A DNA stretch of 33,913 nt. Origin: an uncultured Ellagibacter sp. Its GTDB lineage: Bacteria > Actinomycetota > Coriobacteriia > Coriobacteriales > Eggerthellaceae. The DNA lies in the NCBI RefSeq assembly GCF_934617235.1, contig NZ_CAKTTZ010000028.1:1-33913 (forward strand), written 5' to 3'. Below the pieces are notes generated by a model. It searched no databases. It saw only the letters and a list, made by a program, of their open reading frames with translations, and was not told where the DNA came from. This document shows, piece by piece, positions 1-7,628 of this stretch (position 1 is the stretch's first letter; every line of letters starts with the position of its first letter). A program made the position numbers and the translations under genes.

Positions 1-2
1 TC

Positions 3-626
3 CTGAGACTCATCGCCTACTACACGGTCGCTGCGGGCACGGCTTACTATGCGAAAGTCGTCCTAGGCGACGCATCGGCATCCGGCACCATCCTCATGAT
101 GTTCTACCTCGGATGTTTCGTGGGATCGTTTATCGCGGCGCGCGTGGCGAAGAAGCTCGGCACCAAGAACACCACCATCTTGGGCGTTGTAGGCTGGCTT
201 GTCGTCTGGATTATCGCCTATGTGGTACAGCCGGGCTACGTGCTTTTGAACGTCCTGCTCGTGCTTTCGCAGGTGTTCTTCGGCCTTGCGTACGGGCTTT
301 CGGCAAACCTGTACTCGATGTGCGCCACTTGGAGCCACTGGAAGACCGGCGAGAACACGCTCGGCACCACGATGTCGATCATGACCGTATCGGTAAAGCT
401 CGGCGTCACCTTGCGCGCCATCATCCTGCCAGCGTTCCTCTCGCTCGTCGCCTATGACGCCACAGCAACCGTGTTCGACGCTGCCGCCGTCGCAGGTATC
501 GAACAGATGTACTTCCTGCTGCCGATCGGACTGCTCGTTGTTTCTCTCATACCGTTCCTGTTGCTGTTCAAGATCAAGGACTCCGATGTCACGAAGATGA
601 ACGAGGAGATTGCCCAAAAGGCGTAA
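3..626 (+). CDS. MFS permease, C-terminal part (5' end outside window)
   Basis: The frame is open from the window edge, so only the last 207 residues are visible. They form several hydrophobic membrane segments: FYLGCFVGSFIAARVA, then a TTILGVVGWLVVWIIAYVV helix, LLNVLLVLSQVFFGLAYGL, and a last helix around LLPIGLLVVSLIPFLLLF followed by a short charged tail. The loop with SMCATWSHWKTGENT resembles the conserved loop of the glycoside-pentoside-hexuronide/MFS_2 branch of the major facilitator superfamily (D/Y-x-x-WKTG). It would be an inner-membrane solute permease. The substrate cannot be told from this fragment. A strong hairpin terminator follows the stop. Confidence 0.75.
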   Translation: MRLIAYYTVAAGTAYYAKVVLGDASASGTILMMFYLGCFVGSFIAARVAKKLGTKNTTILGVVGWLVVWIIAYVVQPGYVLLNVLLVLSQVFFGLAYGLSANLYSMCATWSHWKTGENTLGTTMSIMTVSVKLGVTLRAIILPAFLSLVAYDATATVFDAAAVAGIEQMYFLLPIGLLVVSLIPFLLLFKIKDSDVTKMNEEIAQKA

Positions 627-643
627 TGGGAAGAACCGAGGAC

Positions 644-666
644 TGCTGAGGTTTTCCGCCTCAGCA
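644..666. other. Small hairpin after the permease gene
   Basis: TGCTGAGG (644-651) pairs perfectly with CCTCAGCA (659-666) around a 7-nt loop. There is no T-run after it. It lies just upstream of the stronger terminator and may assist it or stabilise the 3' end. Confidence 0.4.
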
Positions 667-670
667 TGCA

Positions 671-702
671 AAGAAGGGGCCGAACGATTTCGGCCCCTTC
701 TT
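671..702. terminator. Bidirectional terminator between permease gene and DUF3343 gene
   Basis: A perfect 14-bp inverted repeat, AAGAAGGGGCCGAA (671-684) and TTCGGCCCCTTCTT (689-702), has a 4-nt loop and A/T ends on both sides. It lies between two convergent genes, so it can serve the plus-strand permease gene and the minus-strand selenium genes. Confidence 0.8.
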
Positions 703-711
703 ACTGTTTGG

Positions 712-987
712 CTACGAGAGTTTTGTGTATCCTGCTGCCTCGTAGAGCGTCGCGCATTTTGCAGCATCGCCTGTTACCGTATCGGCGACGAAGGCTTGCG
801 CCTCTGCCGCGTCCGCTGCCTTGAACTTGAGCGACATGCCGCACCCCGCGCTGATCTCCCGAGGCGTTGGGATAAGCGCGAAGGAGGCGCCCGCCGCCTT
901 GAAAGCCGCCTGCGCCGCCATCGCGGCATGAGTCGAGTCGAAGGCGAGCACAAAAGACTGCTCGCCCACCGCCTGAGAACCACCCAT
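712..987 (-). CDS. DUF3343 family small protein, selenium-associated
   Basis: A 91-residue protein with the hallmark of the DUF3343 family: an N-terminal beta-alpha stretch (SFVLAFDSTHAAMAAQ) and the core PTPREISAGCG at about residues 40-50, with a cysteine that could be redox active or carry selenium. Family members are often found beside yedF and selenocysteine genes. Their biochemical role is not established. Its ATG (985-987) overlaps the TAA stop of yedF in a TAATG arrangement, which points to translational coupling and a shared transcript. It ends next to a bidirectional terminator. The family assignment is from visible motifs; a part in selenium handling is inferred from context. Confidence 0.8.
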   Translation of the reverse strand: MGGSQAVGEQSFVLAFDSTHAAMAAQAAFKAAGASFALIPTPREISAGCGMSLKFKAADAAEAQAFVADTVTGDAAKCATLYEAAGYTKLS

Positions 988-1595
988 TACAGCGTGATGG
1001 TCTTCGAGGACTCGCGCATGCGCTCGAGGATGTCGTACATGTTGGAGACCTCACCAACCGAGAGCTCATCGGCAATGCCGAAGAAATTCAAGCACGTGCC
1101 GCATACGAGCACCTCGGTACCCTGCTCCTCAAGCTTTTTCACCGCTTCGACGACCTGCTCTTCGCCCGGCGCGACCAGCTTCACGCCGGCGTTCATGAAC
1201 AAAAGCGACGTCGGCGGATCGCCCGCCTCGGAAAGCGTGTAGAGCGCCATCTTCATGAGGTTGTGGCCAAGTTCGAGGTCACCATCGCCCACGAAATCCT
1301 TGCCGACGAACACGGAGTACCCGCAACCACCCGTGGTCGAGCAAGCGCTGCCTGCCTCAGGAATCGCAACGGGCGCCTCGCTGCCGTCGCCCGCGCCGAA
1401 AGTGATAAGCCAGCCGCCCTCGATTTTATCGACCGACGTGGCCATGTTCTTCTTCTTTCCGAGACGCGTGAGGTTCTTCACAGCCGTCTCGTTGTCGACC
1501 TGGATAGCGAGCTCAGTCGCACCTGCGTCAAGCTCCTTTTTCGCCATAACGAGGGGCATGGGACATTGCTTGCCGAAACCGTCGAGGATTTGCAT
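987..1595 (-). CDS. yedF: Selenium metabolism protein YedF (TusA-like + DsrE-like)
   Basis: 202 residues. Residues 1-70 form a TusA/SirA-like fold with the signature CPMPL at 11-15, where the cysteine is the sulfur/selenium carrier of the family. A linker with SACSTTGGCG (about 83-92) follows. The C-terminal half resembles DsrE-like domains and carries VCGTC at 164-168. This two-domain build matches the selenium-metabolism YedF family found with selA/selB/selD. The ATG at 1595 is chosen because AAGGA lies just upstream; a longer open frame reaching 1814 has no homologous start. It is divergent from selA and coupled to the DUF3343 gene. Partners and substrate are inferred from family and context. 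Confidence 0.85.
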   Translation of the reverse strand: MQILDGFGKQCPMPLVMAKKELDAGATELAIQVDNETAVKNLTRLGKKKNMATSVDKIEGGWLITFGAGDGSEAPVAIPEAGSACSTTGGCGYSVFVGKDFVGDGDLELGHNLMKMALYTLSEAGDPPTSLLFMNAGVKLVAPGEEQVVEAVKKLEEQGTEVLVCGTCLNFFGIADELSVGEVSNMYDILERMRESSKTITL

Positions 1596-1647
1596 ACGAG
1601 ATCCTTCCTTGCATGGGCCCGCACGCGCGGGCACGGTGAGTTGCGCT

Positions 1648-1663
1648 TGTTTCACGTGAAACA
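1648..1663. other. parS site 1 (exact consensus)
   Basis: An exact TGTTTCACGTGAAACA, extended to a 20-bp perfect palindrome at 1646-1665. It lies in the divergent yedF/selA intergenic region, about 50 bp upstream of yedF. It matches the known bacterial parS consensus TGTTNCACGTGAAACA bound by ParB; parB is in this window. Confidence 0.92.
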
Positions 1664-1827
1664 AGCCTTCAAGCAGGCGAAATGCAGAATGTCGCGCGGC
1701 GGCAGAATCGCGCGGCGAAAAAATCGCGCTGTTTGAAATGAGTATAGCGCAGAAACTCATCAGGTGCCCCATCTGACGGCGGCGTTGGCCCGCACTCTCG
1801 TGCAAGGATGCCATTCAGGCCGCTCAC

Positions 1828-1836
1828 TGTTACAAT
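1828..1836 (+). promoter_or_regulatory. Possible extended -10 promoter for selAB
   Basis: TGTTACAAT contains the TGn extension and the -10-like hexamer TACAAT (1831-1836), 33 bp before the selA start. No good -35 hexamer is seen at the usual distance, which fits an extended -10 promoter. The call is tentative. Confidence 0.35.
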
Positions 1837-1869
1837 CAGAGGCATCATTTCTCGCTTGAAAGGCTCACT

Positions 1870-3324
1870 ATGACTTCCCAGCCCTCCCACGATAAGCTTC
1901 GTTCGCTTCCTCAAGTCGAAGAGGTGCTCCGCGACGCCTCGCTCGAGGCGCTTTCTGAAAGCGTTCCCCGCGACCTGGTGTGTGACGCGGTCCGCGCGAG
2001 CATCGACGAGGCGCGGCAAGCCATTCTCGCCGGAAGCGACGCCGACACGTCCATTCCGAGCATCGTGCAGGCAACGCGCATGAGGCTCCTCGCGCTGAAC
2101 CGCCCCTCCTTGCGCCACGTTGTGAACGCAAGCGGTGTTATCATCCACACCAATCTGGGTCGAAGCGTGCTCGCCCCTGCCGCCGTCCGTGCCGTGAACG
2201 AAGTCGCAAGCGGGTATTCGACGCTCGAGTACGACACCGACGCGATGGCCCGCGGTTCGCGCCACGCCCACTGCGAACAGCTCATTTGCACGCTTACCGG
2301 CGCCGAGGCGGCCATCGCCGTGAACAACAACGCCGCTGCGGTTATGATGGTCCTCTCCGAATTCGCAGCAGGTCACGAAGCCGTCGTCTCGCGCGGCGAG
2401 CTTGTGGAAATCGGCGGGTCGTTCCGCATTCCCGACATCATGGCGCAGTCTCACGCCACCATGGTGGAAGTTGGCGCCACCAACAAGACGCATCTTTCCG
2501 ACTATACACGCGCTGTCACACCAGGCACGGCCATGGTCTTGAAAGTTCACCCGTCGAACTACCGACTCATCGGATTCACGGAATCGGTTGCCATATCCGA
2601 CCTCCGCGCGCTTGCAGACGACGAGAACGCCGCTCGTGAGCAGGCAGACGGAACGAACGTCGGCAAGCTCCTCGTCTACGAAGACCAAGGGTCGGGCGCG
2701 TTCATGCGTTTGACCTGCTTTGGCGATTACGCCGAACCCACAGTCGCCGAATCGCTTCATGCGGGAGCCGACCTCGTGTCGTTCTCAGGTGACAAACTGC
2801 TTGGAGGGCCGCAGGCAGGCATCATCGTCGGCGCGAAGCCGCTTATCGACCGCCTGAAGAAGAATCCACTTGCCCGCGCGCTGCGACTCGATAAGATGAC
2901 GCTCGCCGCACTCGAGGCAACCTTGCGTCTGTATCTGAATCCCGAGAATGCGCGGCGCGAGGTTCCTACACTGCGCATGCTCACCGAAACCGCTGATGAG
3001 GTTTTCATCCGTGCCAAGAAACTCGCTGGCGTGCTGAAAAAGGCACTTCCCTCTGGCGCTTGCGAAATCTCCCTCGTCGAAGAGATTTCCCGCGCTGGCG
3101 GCGGGGCTCTTCCCATGTGCGACATTCCCACCTATTGCGTGCAAGTCCAGTTCACGCGCGGTGATGCGCTTTCATGCGACCGTCACCTCGTATCGGAGCG
3201 CCTCGTTCCCGTCGTCGGTCGCCTGAAGAAAGAGATGCTGCTCTTCGATGCGCGCACCATCCTTGACGATGCCGAGATGAAAGAGATTGCGCGCGCCTGC
3301 GCCGAATACTTCGAAGGAATCTAA
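1870..3324 (+). CDS. selA: L-seryl-tRNA(Sec) selenium transferase
   Basis: 484 residues, typical SelA length. SelA is a PLP enzyme that converts Ser-tRNA(Sec) to Sec-tRNA(Sec) using selenophosphate. Visible landmarks are the N-terminal helical region, VVNASGVIIHTNLGRSVL (about 84-101), the substrate-loop region around GSRHAHCE (129-136), VNNNAAAV (151-158), and the PLP-lysine motif SFSGDKLLGGPQAG with Lys309. A GAAAGG ribosome site precedes the ATG. selB follows after only 2 nt, so the two form an operon. selD and the selenocysteine tRNA are not in this window and must be elsewhere. Confidence 0.96.
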   Translation: MTSQPSHDKLRSLPQVEEVLRDASLEALSESVPRDLVCDAVRASIDEARQAILAGSDADTSIPSIVQATRMRLLALNRPSLRHVVNASGVIIHTNLGRSVLAPAAVRAVNEVASGYSTLEYDTDAMARGSRHAHCEQLICTLTGAEAAIAVNNNAAAVMMVLSEFAAGHEAVVSRGELVEIGGSFRIPDIMAQSHATMVEVGATNKTHLSDYTRAVTPGTAMVLKVHPSNYRLIGFTESVAISDLRALADDENAAREQADGTNVGKLLVYEDQGSGAFMRLTCFGDYAEPTVAESLHAGADLVSFSGDKLLGGPQAGIIVGAKPLIDRLKKNPLARALRLDKMTLAALEATLRLYLNPENARREVPTLRMLTETADEVFIRAKKLAGVLKKALPSGACEISLVEEISRAGGGALPMCDIPTYCVQVQFTRGDALSCDRHLVSERLVPVVGRLKKEMLLFDARTILDDAEMKEIARACAEYFEGI

Positions 3325-3326
3325 CA

Positions 3327-5261
3327 ATGAAACATCACGACCTCGTCCTGGGCACCGCAGGGCACATCGACCACGGCAAATCGTCGCTTATCCTAGCATT
3401 GACCGGGACCGATCCCGATCGCCTATCGGAGGAGAAGCAGCGCGGAATCACCATCGAGCTCGGCTTCGCACGCCTTCCACTTGATGACGGCACCACCCTT
3501 GGTGTGGTCGACGTTCCCGGCCATGAGAAGTTCGTTCGACAGATGATCTCGGGATCGACTGGCATCGACATGGCCCTCCTGTGCATCGCTGCCGATGATG
3601 GCATCATGCCGCAGACGACCGAGCACTTAGCCGTACTGGAGCTTCTGCGCATCCCAACTCTTGTCGTTGCGCTCACGAAAACCGACCTGGTCGACGACGA
3701 GTGGGTTGCATTCATGGTCGACGAAGTAAGCGAGCGCCTTGCAGGCGGACCCTATGAAGCCGCCGAGGTCGTCCCCGTTTCGAGCCGCACGGGAGCAGGG
3801 CTCGATGATCTGAAGGCAGCGCTCGGCCGAGCAGCGCGAACGACTTCGCGGCAGAAGGCCTCCGACACCGCTCGCCTTCCAATCGATCGCGTCTTCACCA
3901 TCAAAGGCGCTGGCACCGTAATCACAGGGACGCTTTGGAGCGGCGCCATCTCTGTAGGCGACGAACTCGAAGTGCTGCCGAACGGCCGCATATCCCGCGT
4001 GCGGAGCATCCAAATCCACGGTGAAAGCGTCGAGCGGGCAGAGGCAGGGCATCGCGTCGCCCTCAACCTGAACGCTCTCTCCACTGATGAGGTGCGCCCT
4101 GGCGATTTCCTTGCGACGCCGCACACCGTCTTTGCCACCGACCGCTTCGACGCCGACTTCACCTATCTGGGCATCCCCTCTTCCGACAAGCCCCTTGAAA
4201 GCGGCGCTCGCGTCCATGTGTCCCACGGAACGCGCGAGGTTACCGGCCGCGTCCTGCGAATCGGGGAGCCACTCGCCTTCAAGCGGGGGGATCGCGCCTA
4301 TGCCCAAATCCGCCTCGATGAAGAGCTGCCCGTCTCTTGGCGAGATCGCTTCATCGTGCGGTCGTACTCCCCGGTGCATGTCATCGGCGGCGGCGTTGTG
4401 CTGCGCGCCCACCCCAAGCGCTCGACCACGGCAACTCCCGAGAAGACTGACCTCCTCGATGCGCTGCGCGATGAGGATGGCACTCGTGCGGCCGAGTGCG
4501 CATTCTATCTAGAAAAGTCACCTGTGACCTGCGATGAAGTCGCCCAGTCGGCAGGTTGCTGCCCAAGTACGGCGCGAGAAGTTCTCGAAACGCTCGAAAA
4601 AGCGCGTAAAGCCTGTCGCCTTCAATCCGACCAGGCAGGTGCAATCCAGTATTTCACCACACCGCGATATGTCCAGAAGATGCGCTCGTCTATCGAGAAT
4701 GCCCTGCTCGCCTTCCATAATGAGAACCCGACATCGACGGGCATTTCGAAGGAAGCCTTGCGGCAGAAGGTTGCAGGCCGCCTGTCCGCCGACTGCTTCG
4801 ATGCCCTTCTGCTGGATGCCCAGGCTACAAAACATGCAGTTGTTCATGCTGGTGAAGTGTGTCATCCGCAGGCAGGGGCTGGCGCTCAAGCGCTCGAGCA
4901 GCAAGCTGCGGAAACCCTCCTTGCCGCGCTTCGTGAAGCTGCAGAGTCGCCCGCATCGACGAGCGAATTATTCTCCAGCTGCAACATTGAGCCGGCGTTA
5001 GGACGCCGCGCTCTTTCTTCACTTGAGAAAACGGGCGACGCGGTGCGTGTCACGAAGGAGCTTGCCTTCGCCGCCGAGGTTGTTTCCCGATTCGAGCATG
5101 CGGTGCGCACCCGCCTTGCCGATGGGGCCTCCGCAAGCGCATCCGAGCTCAAGGATGCCATGGGGGTCTCGCGAAAGTACGCCATTCCGCTTTTGGAATA
5201 CTTCGACGACAAGGGCATCACCCGCCGCTCGGGCGACGAGCGAGTCCTCACGGGAAGATAG
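3327..5261 (+). CDS. selB: Selenocysteine-specific translation elongation factor
   Basis: 644 residues. SelB is an EF-Tu-like GTPase that delivers Sec-tRNA(Sec) to UGA codons followed by a SECIS element. The GTPase motifs are clear: GTAGHIDHGKSS (G1, 9-20), RGITIELG (switch I, 39-46), DVPGHE (G3, 62-67), TKTD (G4, 117-120) and VSSRTG (G5). Beta-barrel domains follow (DRVFTIKGAGTVITGTL is typical). The last roughly 270 residues are alpha-helical and correspond to the SelB winged-helix repeats that bind SECIS RNA. It starts 2 nt after selA with GAAGGA inside the end of selA. It converges on the minus-strand operon through a strong terminator. Confidence 0.96.
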   Translation: MKHHDLVLGTAGHIDHGKSSLILALTGTDPDRLSEEKQRGITIELGFARLPLDDGTTLGVVDVPGHEKFVRQMISGSTGIDMALLCIAADDGIMPQTTEHLAVLELLRIPTLVVALTKTDLVDDEWVAFMVDEVSERLAGGPYEAAEVVPVSSRTGAGLDDLKAALGRAARTTSRQKASDTARLPIDRVFTIKGAGTVITGTLWSGAISVGDELEVLPNGRISRVRSIQIHGESVERAEAGHRVALNLNALSTDEVRPGDFLATPHTVFATDRFDADFTYLGIPSSDKPLESGARVHVSHGTREVTGRVLRIGEPLAFKRGDRAYAQIRLDEELPVSWRDRFIVRSYSPVHVIGGGVVLRAHPKRSTTATPEKTDLLDALRDEDGTRAAECAFYLEKSPVTCDEVAQSAGCCPSTAREVLETLEKARKACRLQSDQAGAIQYFTTPRYVQKMRSSIENALLAFHNENPTSTGISKEALRQKVAGRLSADCFDALLLDAQATKHAVVHAGEVCHPQAGAGAQALEQQAAETLLAALREAAESPASTSELFSSCNIEPALGRRALSSLEKTGDAVRVTKELAFAAEVVSRFEHAVRTRLADGASASASELKDAMGVSRKYAIPLLEYFDDKGITRRSGDERVLTGR

Positions 5262-5367
5262 TGCGACTTCGCTGCGCTGCCCCCGCACGTAACGCCTGAC
5301 CCAGAAGAGGGACAACACAGCCAGCAGTCCGACACTCCCGCCTGGCATTATCGCCCCTCCAACAAAT

Positions 5368-5401
5368 AGGCCGCAGGCAGTTCAAATACTGCCTGCGGCC
5401 T
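5368..5401. terminator. Strong bidirectional terminator after selB
   Basis: GGCCGCAGGCAGT (5369-5381) and ACTGCCTGCGGCC (5388-5400) form a perfect 13-bp stem, 14 bp with the flanking A-T pair, around a 6-nt loop, followed by TTTG on the plus strand. It separates convergent selB and the LysR-effector-domain gene. The loop TTCAAAT recalls a tRNA loop, but no tRNA fold is present. Confidence 0.85.
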
Positions 5402-5425
5402 TTGTCGATACTTCTGCGATCACTC

Positions 5426-6082
5426 TTAAAGCGACGCCACATACCTTTCGAGATTCTTCTTCAAGCGCCCGAGGAAGCTTTCGCCCAGTACGGATAGTTC
5501 GACGCCCTTCCGCGTGATGTACCCAAGATGAATCGTCACGTCCGTCTCGAGCGGGACGGTGGTGAGCGCGGGGCCGTCAGCAATTCCGACGAGAATACCG
5601 CTCGTCACCGTATATCCATTGAGGGCCACGCAGAGCTCAGAAAGCGAAGCGCGGTCAGTCGTTGCAATCTTCTTTGCGCACGCAGGGTCGCACACCGCTT
5701 CTTCTGCAAACTCCGCAGGAGCGTCTTTGCCCTGATCGAAGTAGATATACGGCCAATCGGAAAGATCATCCAGGTGGAGCGATTTCGCGTTCGACATCGG
5801 ATGGCTTGAAGGCAGCGCCACGCGGGGAGCCGATTGCACGAGCTCGGTATATTGCACGCCCGCAGTCTCGAAGGCCTCATCGAGCGCCGCCTCGGAAGCG
5901 GAGGTCTTGAGCAAAATGCCCAACTCGCTCACGCCTTGCGCCACATCGTCGATTACCCCCTGCGTCGTGCGGTCGCGCAAAGCATACGAATACTCGTCTC
6001 CGCCTGCCGCAAGCACGGTATGCGCAAAGGTTTGCACATCGAAGAGGTAGTGCTGACCTGAAACCGAAAACGTTTTCGACAT
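5426..6082 (-). CDS. Free-standing LysR-type effector-binding domain, no HTH
   Basis: 218 residues that match only the effector (periplasmic-binding-like) half of the LysR regulator encoded at 7629-8573: SGQHYLFDVQTF versus STQHYAFSVQAF, ELGILLKTS versus EIGILFRDS, LDEAFETAGV versus LDKAFSDANV, and NGYTVTSGIL versus NGYTLSTGVL. There is no helix-turn-helix and no signal peptide, so it should be a cytosolic ligand-binding protein. A strong AGGAGAAGG site precedes the ATG at 6082; the longer open frame up to 6163 overlaps the upstream gene. It lies 10 nt after the CoA-ligase gene, so they are an operon. It may sense the same ligand as the LysR protein or form mixed oligomers with it (inference). 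Confidence 0.82.
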   Translation of the reverse strand: MSKTFSVSGQHYLFDVQTFAHTVLAAGGDEYSYALRDRTTQGVIDDVAQGVSELGILLKTSASEAALDEAFETAGVQYTELVQSAPRVALPSSHPMSNAKSLHLDDLSDWPYIYFDQGKDAPAEFAEEAVCDPACAKKIATTDRASLSELCVALNGYTVTSGILVGIADGPALTTVPLETDVTIHLGYITRKGVELSVLGESFLGRLKKNLERYVASL

Positions 6083-6092
6083 AACCTTCTCC

Positions 6093-7433
6093 TTACTTCT
6101 GTGTACGCTCATCGACAAAACGGCTCGCTTTGTGTGCGGAGGACGTGCCGAGCTTGCCCGCATCGTACACGATCACCTTAGCAGGTCGCACGCCGCAATG
6201 GGCCTTCAATGCTGCCTCGACACGTTTCGCGACCTCGGCATAGGGCTCCTCGCTGCCGAACGCGCGCTCAACCGACACCTCGTAGCGGGTCGTGTAGTTC
6301 TCGTCGTACACACGGATGGAGTACTCGCCGGTAAGGCCCTTTGAAGCGCGAACAACATATTCCACGTCCGAGGGGAATACGTTCACGGCGCCGACGATGA
6401 ACATCTCGTCCTTGCGCCCGGTCACATGGATGCGGGCCAGGGTACGACCGCACTCGCATTTGTCGGTGCTCACGTATCCGATGTCGCCCGAACGGAAGCG
6501 GATCATCGGGCGCGCCTTCTTCATGAGTGTGGTGTAGGTGAGCTCGCCCACGCTGCCAGGTTCGAGCACCTCTCCTGTCGTCGGATCGACCGTTTCCACG
6601 AGAATCTGATCCTCGACGATATGCAGGCCATCCTTCGCCTCGCACATCGCAGCGCAAGCTCCGTAAATATCGGACAGACCGAAGAAGTCAACGACCTTAG
6701 CGCCCCACAAATCCTCAATCGCTTCACGCGTTGAGGAAATCGAACCACCAGGTTCACCTGCGACGATAATGGTATGGATACTGAAATCCTCACGCGGATC
6801 GAAGCCCTTCTCCTTCGCCTTCTCGCCAAGTGCCCAAGCATAGGAGGGGGACGTCCAAATGACCGTCGGCTGATATTGCTTCAACACGAACAACAAGCGG
6901 TCGGAAGGTACGGCTCCTACCCAAATGGCGAGGGCGCCGAGTTCCTGCGCGCCCATGACATCAGGACCGCCAACGTACAGCGCGAAGTTCAACCCATGCA
7001 CGTAGCGGTCGTTCGGGCGCATACCCGCCTGCCAGAACAGGCGCGCCTCGGTAGACTGCCACAAATCGAAGTCCTCTTGTGTGAAGGGGCTCACCGTGGG
7101 GACGCCGGTCGAACCCGAAGAGGTCGCCATGAACACGACGTCTTCCTCGGGAACGGAGCACATCTCGCCGAAGAAGCTGCCAACATGCTGGGTTTCGCGC
7201 TCAGTCTTCTTATCGATGAACGGGAATTTCTCGATGTCGGCGAGCGTCTTGATGTCCTCGGGCTTCACGCCGGCTTCATCGAAGGACCGCTTGTAGTACA
7301 CCGTGTTCTCGTAGGCGTACTTCACCATCGTCTGCAGGCGCTCAAGCTGTAGTTTTTCCAGCTCCGGGCGAGGCATGCATTCGATTTCGGGATCGTAGTA
7401 TTTTTGATCGTAAGGGATGTTTTTCTTCGCCAT
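6093..7433 (-). CDS. Phenylacetate-CoA ligase-like AMP-forming enzyme
   Basis: 446 residues, the usual PaaK length. These enzymes activate an aromatic or other carboxylic acid with ATP and CoA to the acyl-CoA. Evidence: the P-loop SSGSTGVPT (about 105-113), the HTIIVAGEPGGS stretch, FFGLSDIYG, the RFRSGDIGYVSTDKCECG segment and the C-terminal hinge VTGRKDEMFIVGAVNVFPSDVE region, all in PaaK order. An AAGGAG ribosome site lies 7 nt before the ATG. It is divergent from a LysR regulator and cotranscribed with a free LysR effector domain. The real substrate is unknown; phenylacetate is only the family prototype, and no other paa genes are nearby. Confidence 0.85.
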   Translation of the reverse strand: MAKKNIPYDQKYYDPEIECMPRPELEKLQLERLQTMVKYAYENTVYYKRSFDEAGVKPEDIKTLADIEKFPFIDKKTERETQHVGSFFGEMCSVPEEDVVFMATSSGSTGVPTVSPFTQEDFDLWQSTEARLFWQAGMRPNDRYVHGLNFALYVGGPDVMGAQELGALAIWVGAVPSDRLLFVLKQYQPTVIWTSPSYAWALGEKAKEKGFDPREDFSIHTIIVAGEPGGSISSTREAIEDLWGAKVVDFFGLSDIYGACAAMCEAKDGLHIVEDQILVETVDPTTGEVLEPGSVGELTYTTLMKKARPMIRFRSGDIGYVSTDKCECGRTLARIHVTGRKDEMFIVGAVNVFPSDVEYVVRASKGLTGEYSIRVYDENYTTRYEVSVERAFGSEEPYAEVAKRVEAALKAHCGVRPAKVIVYDAGKLGTSSAHKASRFVDERTQK

Positions 7434-7467
7434 GCACGTACTCCTTGTTGTTTCTCATGGATGCGTG

Positions 7468-7495
7468 ATAATAAAACCACTCGAACTTGTGTGAA
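7468..7495 (-). promoter_or_regulatory. Possible promoter of the CoA-ligase operon
   Basis: On the minus strand a TATTAT -10 (plus 7468-7473) lies 16 bp after TTCACA, about 35 bp upstream of the CoA-ligase ATG. This is a weak match, offered only because the region must hold the divergent promoters. Confidence 0.3.
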
Positions 7496-7533
7496 GCAAG
7501 TATTTGGATTGGACTTTCTTTTGAGGACTGGTT

Positions 7534-7548
7534 ATCTTCATAAACGAT
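7534..7548. promoter_or_regulatory. LysR-type operator candidate ATC-N9-GAT
   Basis: ATCTTCATAAACGAT has dyad ends ATC and GAT separated by 9 nt (TATC-N9-GATA with flanking bases, 7533-7549). ATC-N9-GAT is a known LysR-family operator form, as in nod boxes. It lies between the divergent CoA-ligase and lysR genes and overlaps the expected -35 area of the lysR promoter, whose -10 TATAAT is at 7556-7561. That placement fits autorepression with divergent activation. Confidence 0.45.
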
Positions 7549-7555
7549 AGTTCCG

Positions 7556-7561
7556 TATAAT
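7556..7561 (+). promoter_or_regulatory. -10 element of lysR promoter
   Basis: An exact TATAAT, 68 nt before the chosen lysR start. No canonical -35 lies 16-18 bp upstream; that position falls in the putative LysR operator. Confidence 0.45.
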
Positions 7562-7628
7562 GCTTTTGCAATATCAATGTTCGGCTGGAAATGTCCTGCT
7601 GGATTTCACTTCGCGCGAAAGGCCCTTC

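Noticed and set aside
1669..2760. 363-codon minus-strand open frame
   Set aside because: Antisense to selA, which has clear catalytic motifs; a shadow frame.
5262..5348. Minus-strand stretch that reads MPGGSVGLLAVLSLFWVRRY, like the end of a membrane protein
   Set aside because: The frame continues antisense into selB, has no family match I can see, and lies between two genes; insufficient for a gene or pseudogene.
5369..5400. TTCAAAT between GC-rich arms, reminiscent of a selenocysteine tRNA anticodon or T loop
   Set aside because: It is one simple perfect hairpin between convergent genes; no acceptor stem, no other arms, no CCA region. It is a terminator.
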